From contig NZ_CP080095.1 in NCBI RefSeq assembly GCF_019428685.1, positions 1,364,001-1,428,000 on the forward strand: 64,000 nt of DNA. Reading direction: 5' to 3'. Below the pieces are notes generated by a model that did no database searches, was not told where the DNA came from, and saw nothing but the letters and a program-made list of their open reading frames with translations. Shown here in pieces: positions 59,519 to 64,000 of the stretch. This DNA comes from Paraburkholderia edwinii. Lineage in GTDB: Bacteria; Pseudomonadota; Gammaproteobacteria; Burkholderiales; Burkholderiaceae. The position numbers were made by a program, and so were the translations under genes. Position 1 is the stretch's first letter, and every line of letters begins with the position of its first letter.

Positions 59519-60807
59519 GTGCTGCCGTAGAACGCCGGCTCGCGCACGAACGCCGCTCCGCGCGCGTCGTCGTGACCGGCATGGGCATCGTGTCGTGTCT
59601 CGGCAATACGCTCGCGCAGGTGTCGGCCGCGTTGCGCGACGGCAAGAGCGGCATCGTGCGCGTCGACGCGTGGCGCGAGCGCGGCTTCGCGAGCCAGGTG
59701 GCCGGCGTGGCGAGCGTGGAGCACGAGCCGCCGTTCGATCGCAAGCTCGAGCGCTTTATGGGCGACACCGCGCGCTTCGCGTGCCACGCGGTGAAGAAGG
59801 CACTCGACGACGCGGCATTGCCCGCGCACGCGCTGCATTCGCCGCGTGCGGGCGCTGTGATCGGCTCGGGTGTCGGCACGATGTCGGCGTACGACGCGGC
59901 GATGGCGATTGCGCATACGCGTGGTGTCGACAAGGTGCCGCCGTACACGGTGCCGCAAGCGATGAGCAGCACCGCGTCAGCCAATGTCGCACAGGTATTC
60001 GGCGTTGAAGGGGTGGCCTATTCGCCGTCGTCGGCGTGCACGACTTCGGCGCTTGCGATCGGGCAGGCGCTGCAGCTGATCCGCAGCGGCGCGCAGGACA
60101 TCGTGCTCGCGGGCGGCAGCGAATGCCTGCACGACAACATGACGCTGATGTTCGATGCGATGCACGCGCTGTCGCGCCGCTCGAACGATGCGCCGCAGCA
60201 GGCGTCGCGCCCGTACGACGTCGCGCGCGACGGCTTTGTGATCGCATCGGGTGGTGGTGTGCTCGTGCTCGAATCGCTCGATCATGCGCTGGCGCGCGGT
60301 GCGCGGATTTATGCCGAGCTGACGGGCTTTGGACAATGCACGGACGGCGCGGGGATGGTGACGCCGCACGCGCACGGCATTGCGCGCGCGATTCGAAGCG
60401 CGCTTGCGGATGCCGATGCTGGTGCTGGCGCCGATTCTGCGGCTCGAATCGGTTCGCCCGACTACGTGAACACACACGGACCGTCGACGCCGTCAGGCGA
60501 CGTCGAAGAAGTGCGGGCGATGCAAGACGTGTGGGGCACGGACGTGCCGCCGTTTTCGTCGACGAAGGGTTTCACGGGGCATCCGCTTGGCGCGTGCGGT
60601 GCGCACGAGGCGATCTACGCGCTGCTGATGATGCGCGACCGGTTTATCGCGGGCAACGCGCCGATCGATGACGCGGACCCCTGCATCGAGGGGATGCCGC
60701 TCGTGCGCGCGACGCGCGACGCGGTGCTCGAGCGTGTGATGTCGGTGTCGTTCGGGTTCGGCGGCAGTTGCGCGAGCCTGATCTTCGATGCCTGGAAGAA
60801 AGCCTGA
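59515..60807 (+). CDS. Additional beta-ketoacyl-ACP synthase (APE cluster)
   Basis: 430 residues. Triad Cys175 (SSACTTSAL), His321 (NTHGPSTPSGD) and His356 (TGHPLG) is complete, FabB-like. The usual NAHGTSTP reads NTHGPSTP, an odd substitution beside the catalytic His. The enterobacterial APE cluster ends with the preceding ketosynthase type, so this third full enzyme is an addition. It might prime the starter or extend chain length. The N-terminal 15 residues are an extension. Confidence 0.88.
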   Translation: MSAAVERRLAHERRSARVVVTGMGIVSCLGNTLAQVSAALRDGKSGIVRVDAWRERGFASQVAGVASVEHEPPFDRKLERFMGDTARFACHAVKKALDDAALPAHALHSPRAGAVIGSGVGTMSAYDAAMAIAHTRGVDKVPPYTVPQAMSSTASANVAQVFGVEGVAYSPSSACTTSALAIGQALQLIRSGAQDIVLAGGSECLHDNMTLMFDAMHALSRRSNDAPQQASRPYDVARDGFVIASGGGVLVLESLDHALARGARIYAELTGFGQCTDGAGMVTPHAHGIARAIRSALADADAGAGADSAARIGSPDYVNTHGPSTPSGDVEEVRAMQDVWGTDVPPFSSTKGFTGHPLGACGAHEAIYALLMMRDRFIAGNAPIDDADPCIEGMPLVRATRDAVLERVMSVSFGFGGSCASLIFDAWKKA

Positions 60808-60840
60808 AAGCAGCAATGAAGCAGCAATGAAGCAGCAAAG
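60808..60840 (+). repeat. Three 11-bp tandem repeats right after the ketosynthase stop
   Basis: AAGCAGCAATG, AAGCAGCAATG and AAGCAGCAAAG begin at the first base after TGA 60805-60807. The copies are almost perfect, so they may be recent. Confidence 0.9.
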
Positions 60841-60871
60841 CGATTGATTTTTTACAACGAGGTCAAAAACA

Positions 60872-61300
60872 ATGAGAGTCAAAAGCATAACGGCGGCGCT
60901 GGCTATCGTCGCCTTCACACAGGCCGGCTGCGCAACGCATGTCCAGTCGTTGCCGCTGCAACCGGTGACGAACCCGAGCACGTCGCAGCATGACGATGTC
61001 GCGCTCTACTTTGGCAAGGCCACCCATCCGGAAGTGAAGCGCACGCTCGGCGAACGCACGCAATCCGCGCGCATCGCACGCCGTACCGACGGCCCGGAGT
61101 CGTGCAATCAGGCGCTCAACGACGCGTTGCAGAAACTGCGCAGCTACGCGAGAGATCACCATGCGAACGCGGTGATCAATATCTCGACACGCTTTCACAG
61201 CACCGAAACCGAATCCGATACCGTGTACACGTGCGGCCTTAGCACGAGCTCGGCATCCATCAACGTGCGCGGCGATGTTGTCGTGCTCGAGTCGAAGTGA
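60872..61300 (+). CDS. Small lipoprotein, paralogue 1 (end of APE operon)
   Basis: 142 residues. Signal peptide and lipobox ending TQAGC (Cys near residue 20). The mature part has HDDVALYFGKATHPEVKRTLGERTQSA and HANAVINISTRFHS, ending VNVRGDVVVLESK-like. It shares this whole pattern with the next gene, so they are paralogues. Such proteins are often annotated as excinuclease-subunit-like, without support. Because it follows the APE biosynthetic genes, a role at the outer membrane with the pigment is possible. Confidence 0.75.
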   Translation: MRVKSITAALAIVAFTQAGCATHVQSLPLQPVTNPSTSQHDDVALYFGKATHPEVKRTLGERTQSARIARRTDGPESCNQALNDALQKLRSYARDHHANAVINISTRFHSTETESDTVYTCGLSTSSASINVRGDVVVLESK

Positions 61301-61320
61301 AACCCATCGGGGAGAGTGTC

Positions 61321-61788
61321 ATGCAACACGAATTGAAAAAGCAGTTGAAACATGCACTGGTTCTTGCCGCAGTGGCCGGCGTCTGCGCAGCGGGCACGAT
61401 GTCGCAGGCCTATGCGCGCGATACGGTCGAAACCTTTTCGATCGACGCGGCATTGAAAAGCGAGCCCGGCAAGGTGGGCGACGACGTCGCGTTGTACTTC
61501 GCGGGGCAGCGTCATCCGTCGGTGGCGAAGACGATGGGCGAATTCGCGACCAACAAGAAGACCAACGCGTTCGGCAAGAGCGATGAAGCCGCCTGCCAGC
61601 GTGTGTTCCTCTCGGCGGTGCTCGAGTTGCAGGAGCGCGCGCGTAAGGAAGGCGGTAACGCGGTGATCAATATCAAGAGCAACTACAAGGGCGAGCTGCA
61701 CGAGAGCGCGACCGATTTCACCTGCGGCGCGGGCGCGGTTGTGGCCGGTGTCGCGCTGAAAGGCGACGTCGTGACGCTCAGGAAGTAA
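61321..61788 (+). CDS. Small exported protein, paralogue 2 (end of APE operon)
   Basis: 155 residues. GGGGAGAG upstream supports ATG 61321 over the GTG at 61297. A signal peptide ends MSQAYA (about 35) with no lipobox cysteine. Then DDVALYFAGQRHPSVAKTMGEFATNKKTNAFGKSDEAACQRVFLSA and EGGNAVINIKSNYKG. It aligns with the upstream lipoprotein: DVALYF, HP-V--T-GE, NAVINI and the final V-L-x-K. Two conserved cysteines could form a disulfide in both. Function unknown. Confidence 0.75.
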   Translation: MQHELKKQLKHALVLAAVAGVCAAGTMSQAYARDTVETFSIDAALKSEPGKVGDDVALYFAGQRHPSVAKTMGEFATNKKTNAFGKSDEAACQRVFLSAVLELQERARKEGGNAVINIKSNYKGELHESATDFTCGAGAVVAGVALKGDVVTLRK

Positions 61789-61839
61789 CGCGGGCGGCCG
61801 GGGTATGCCGCCACGCGTGATGCGCTCGTCGCGCCTCGT

Positions 61840-61891
61840 TAAGCGATCTTGATTAGCGGTCGTGGTAAGCGCTCTTAATAAGCGCTCTTGA
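61840..61891. repeat. Four 13-bp degenerate tandem repeats
   Basis: TAAGCGATCTTGA, TTAGCGGTCGTGG, TAAGCGCTCTTAA and TAAGCGCTCTTGA. The last units overlap the 3' end of the minus-strand methyltransferase gene (stop at 61875-61877), so the stop codon lies within the array. Confidence 0.8.
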
Positions 61892-62612
61892 CCGCCGCGA
61901 CGTTGACGAGCGTTTCCCTGCGCTTGCCGGGCTGCGGACGATGCAGCCCGAGCCGCTCGAAGAGTCCGAAGTCCTTCGCGCGGCTCCACCACAGGTAAGG
62001 CAGCGACACGTTGCGTTCGCCGAATGTGAAGCCGCCGCTGCGAATCATCTCGAGGTAACCGTCCGCGCTTTTCTGTACATGCATCGGATGACGAAACAGC
62101 AGGCGGATCACCCACGACTTGATATACGCATCGGTCGATTCGGCGAACAGCAGCACACCGCCCGGCTTCAGCACGCGATGGAATTCGGCGAGCGTGCGCT
62201 CCTGCTCGACGAGGTGATGGAAGGTCTGATGGCAGAACACGATGTCGGCGCTTTCGTTGGGCGCCGGCAGTGCCGCGCAGTCGCCGTGCAGCAGTTCGAT
62301 ATGCGTGGCGGGATGGTGATCGCGGCACGCGTGGGCGGCAGCCGCCGCGAGCTTGAGCGACGGCTCATGAAAATCGATGCCGAGTATGCGCGACGGATTA
62401 AACGTTTGCGCGAGCAGACGAAACGAAATGCCTTGTCCGCAACCGGCATCGATGATGACCGGATGCTCGGGCAACGGTGTGTCGATCAGCCGTTTCAGAT
62501 CGTTGATGGCAACGCGCAGCACATGGTGTTCCCACGTATGGGTACGCAGAAACCAGACGCCGAACGCCGATTCGGGCACGTACTGCACGCTGGAAGTGTC
62601 GGACGACAACAT
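61875..62612 (-). CDS. SAM-dependent class I methyltransferase
   Basis: 245 residues. Motif I IIDAGCGQGISFRLL (about 54-68), ILGIDFHEPSL (motif II acidic residue), DIVFCHQTFHHL and LKPGGVLLFAEST. It belongs to the class that methylates small molecules. Aryl polyenes carry a methyl group on the ring, so this could be the methylating enzyme, although it is transcribed against the operon and divergently from the halogenase-like gene. The C-terminal SAY residues are encoded by a 13-bp repeat. Confidence 0.85.
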   Translation of the reverse strand: MLSSDTSSVQYVPESAFGVWFLRTHTWEHHVLRVAINDLKRLIDTPLPEHPVIIDAGCGQGISFRLLAQTFNPSRILGIDFHEPSLKLAAAAAHACRDHHPATHIELLHGDCAALPAPNESADIVFCHQTFHHLVEQERTLAEFHRVLKPGGVLLFAESTDAYIKSWVIRLLFRHPMHVQKSADGYLEMIRSGGFTFGERNVSLPYLWWSRAKDFGLFERLGLHRPQPGKRRETLVNVAAVKSAY

Positions 62613-62745
62613 TGGATTCCCCGTGGTCGGTCTGATTGTGAGTTTGAGTTGTGCGAGTGCGCGTCATTGTAATCGCGGCGCCCGCCGGGCGTCGCGGCAG
62701 ATCGTTGCGAACGCAGCGAAAATTTGACGAAAGAAGAGAAGAACG

Positions 62746-63999
62746 ATGAACCAAGGGAACTCAAAAGAAGTCGTCACCGACGTCGCGATTATCGGTGCCG
62801 GTCCTTCAGGGGCGGTCGCAGCCGCGTTGCTGCGCAAGGCGGGCCATTCGGTGCTGGTGCTCGAGCGTGAGCACTTTCCGCGCTTTTCGATCGGGGAGAG
62901 CCTGCTGCCGCAAAGCATGGCGTATCTCGAAGAGGCGGGCATGCTGCAAGCCGTGGTCGAAGCGGGCTTCCAGTTCAAGAACGGCGCGCATTTCGTGCAC
63001 GGCGAACGCGTTTCGGCGTTCGATTTCCGCGACAAGCACTCGGCGGGCTGGGGCACGACGTATCAGGTCGAACGCGCGACCTTCGACGATATCCTGATCC
63101 GCTGCGCGATGCAGCAGGGCGCCGAAGTGCGCTTCGGCCATACGGTGCTTGCGATGCAGACCGGCGACGCGCCCGTGCTCGAGGTCAAGGATGAGGCCGG
63201 CGATGCGTATCGGGTGTGCGCACGCTTCGTGCTCGACGCGAGCGGCTTTGGCCGCGTGCTACCGCGTCTTCTGAATCTCGAAGCGCCGACGCGCATGCCG
63301 ACGCGCGCGGCGATCTTTACGCATGCACGCGATCTGAATCCGCCCGGCGTCTACGATCGCAACAAGATTCTCGTCGCCGTGCATCCTGAGCATCGCGATG
63401 TCTGGTACTGGATGATTCCGCTGGCGGGCGGACGGGTGTCGGTCGGCTGCGTGGCCGAGGCGAGCTTTCTCGATGTGCCGGAAGCGGAGCGCGAAGCGAA
63501 GCTGCGCGCACTCGTGCGCGCCGAGCCGACGTTTGCGGCATTGGTCGGCGATGCGCCGTTCCTGATGCCGGTGCGCCGCATCGGTGGCTATGCGGCGAAC
63601 GTCGAGCGCCTGCACGGCCTCGGCTACGCGCTGCTCGGCAACGCGGGCGAGTTTCTCGATCCGGTGTTTTCATCGGGCGTGACGATCGCGCTACGCTCGG
63701 CGCATCTCGCGGTTCACACGCTGGCGAAGCAGCTGAACGGTGCAACCATCGATTGGTCTACCGCTTACGACCGGCCGTTGCGCAAAGGTATCGACACGTT
63801 CCGCGCGTTTGTCGAGCGCTGGTACACGGGCGAATTGCAGGACATCATCTTCTACGAAGATCAGACGCCGTCGATTCGCCGCATGATCAGCGCGGTGCTG
63901 GCCGGCTATGCGTGGGATGAAACGAACCCGTACGTGGCGGAGCCGGTGCGGCGTCTTGGCACCTTGCATCAGACGGTGCTTGCCATGGCGGGCGAGTAG
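62746..63999 (+). CDS. Flavin-dependent halogenase-like oxidoreductase
   Basis: 417 residues, complete with TAG at 63997-63999. FAD-binding GAGPSG (17-22), FPRFSIGESLLP (the G-E-S-L-L-P segment), Lys78 in GFQFKNGAHF at the position of the catalytic lysine of halogenases, and WYWMIP (220-225), a match to the halogenase W-x-W-x-I-P motif. GNAGEFLDPVFSSGV is the second FAD motif. These traits fit phenolic halogenases and related hydroxylases. The position beside an APE operon is like the halogenase in the Xanthomonas pigment locus. Activity cannot be proved from sequence. Confidence 0.82.
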   Translation: MNQGNSKEVVTDVAIIGAGPSGAVAAALLRKAGHSVLVLEREHFPRFSIGESLLPQSMAYLEEAGMLQAVVEAGFQFKNGAHFVHGERVSAFDFRDKHSAGWGTTYQVERATFDDILIRCAMQQGAEVRFGHTVLAMQTGDAPVLEVKDEAGDAYRVCARFVLDASGFGRVLPRLLNLEAPTRMPTRAAIFTHARDLNPPGVYDRNKILVAVHPEHRDVWYWMIPLAGGRVSVGCVAEASFLDVPEAEREAKLRALVRAEPTFAALVGDAPFLMPVRRIGGYAANVERLHGLGYALLGNAGEFLDPVFSSGVTIALRSAHLAVHTLAKQLNGATIDWSTAYDRPLRKGIDTFRAFVERWYTGELQDIIFYEDQTPSIRRMISAVLAGYAWDETNPYVAEPVRRLGTLHQTVLAMAGE

Positions 64000-64000
64000 C

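Overview
The window is GC-rich, densely coded and looks like a chromosome of a Burkholderiaceae bacterium (Paraburkholderia/Caballeronia/Trinickia-like). The evidence is the gene order minC-minD-minE, rph-rdgB-hemW, yicC-gmk-rpoZ-spoT-greB, a beta-proteobacterial porin, a secreted chorismate mutase and an aryl polyene pigment cluster. I cannot place the species from the sequence alone. Starts were chosen by ribosome-binding sites and family length; no database search was run.

Layout. 1-2610: pqiABC envelope lipid-transport operon (pqiA cut by the window edge). 2.8-12 kb: CPA2 antiporter, methionine aminopeptidase, GNAT acetyltransferase, minCDE, ClC chloride/proton antiporter, LPS heptosyltransferase I. 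12-18.3 kb is more accessory: MHS-type transporter, small Gly/Tyr/His-rich lipoproteins, a chimeric acyl-CoA-synthetase/CoA-transferase pseudogene, an orphan fimbrial adhesin and tRNA-Ser. 18.3-27.3 kb is conserved housekeeping: hemW, rdgB, rph, yicC, gmk, rpoZ, spoT, two tRNA-Arg(ACG), greB. 27.4-30 kb: porin, a candidate small RNA, a cold-shock gene with a clear promoter. 30.3-36.3 kb: DnaQ/GIY-YIG protein, secreted chorismate mutase with a coupled 49-residue gene, and a four-gene probable copper-handling operon whose TonB-dependent receptor is decayed. 36.3-43 kb: tRNA-Thr, fbp, a higBA toxin-antitoxin pair, pepN, a DUF4136 lipoprotein, and a GDT1-family manganese exporter behind a yybP-ykoY riboswitch.

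43.8-64 kb is one long aryl polyene (APE) operon, 17 + strand genes mostly overlapping by 1-23 bases, followed by a divergent methyltransferase and a flavin-dependent halogenase-like enzyme. It carries two acyl carrier proteins, a chain-length-factor-like protein, three full ketosynthases, a ketoreductase, two hotdog dehydratases (one fused to an acyl-AMP ligase), a thioesterase, acyl- and glycosyltransferases, a LolA-like carrier and an MMPL exporter. It differs from the enterobacterial APE layout by an embedded MIO-type aromatic ammonia-lyase, an extra ketosynthase, enzyme fusions, and the halogenase-like gene. The likely flow is: aromatic amino acid deaminated to an aryl acid, loaded by the ligase onto ACP, extended and dehydrated iteratively, lipidated/glycosylated and exported to the outer membrane.

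A second, unexpected pattern is a set of short degenerate tandem arrays. In non-coding gaps the period is mostly 11 bp (also 12, 13 or 15); inside genes it is 9 or 12 bp, which keeps frame. Several intergenic arrays share a related GGTYCNTGAGY-like unit. I treat this dispersed array family, the halogenase/ammonia-lyase APE variant, the unannotated small RNA candidates and the chimeric pseudogene as the points most worth checking.
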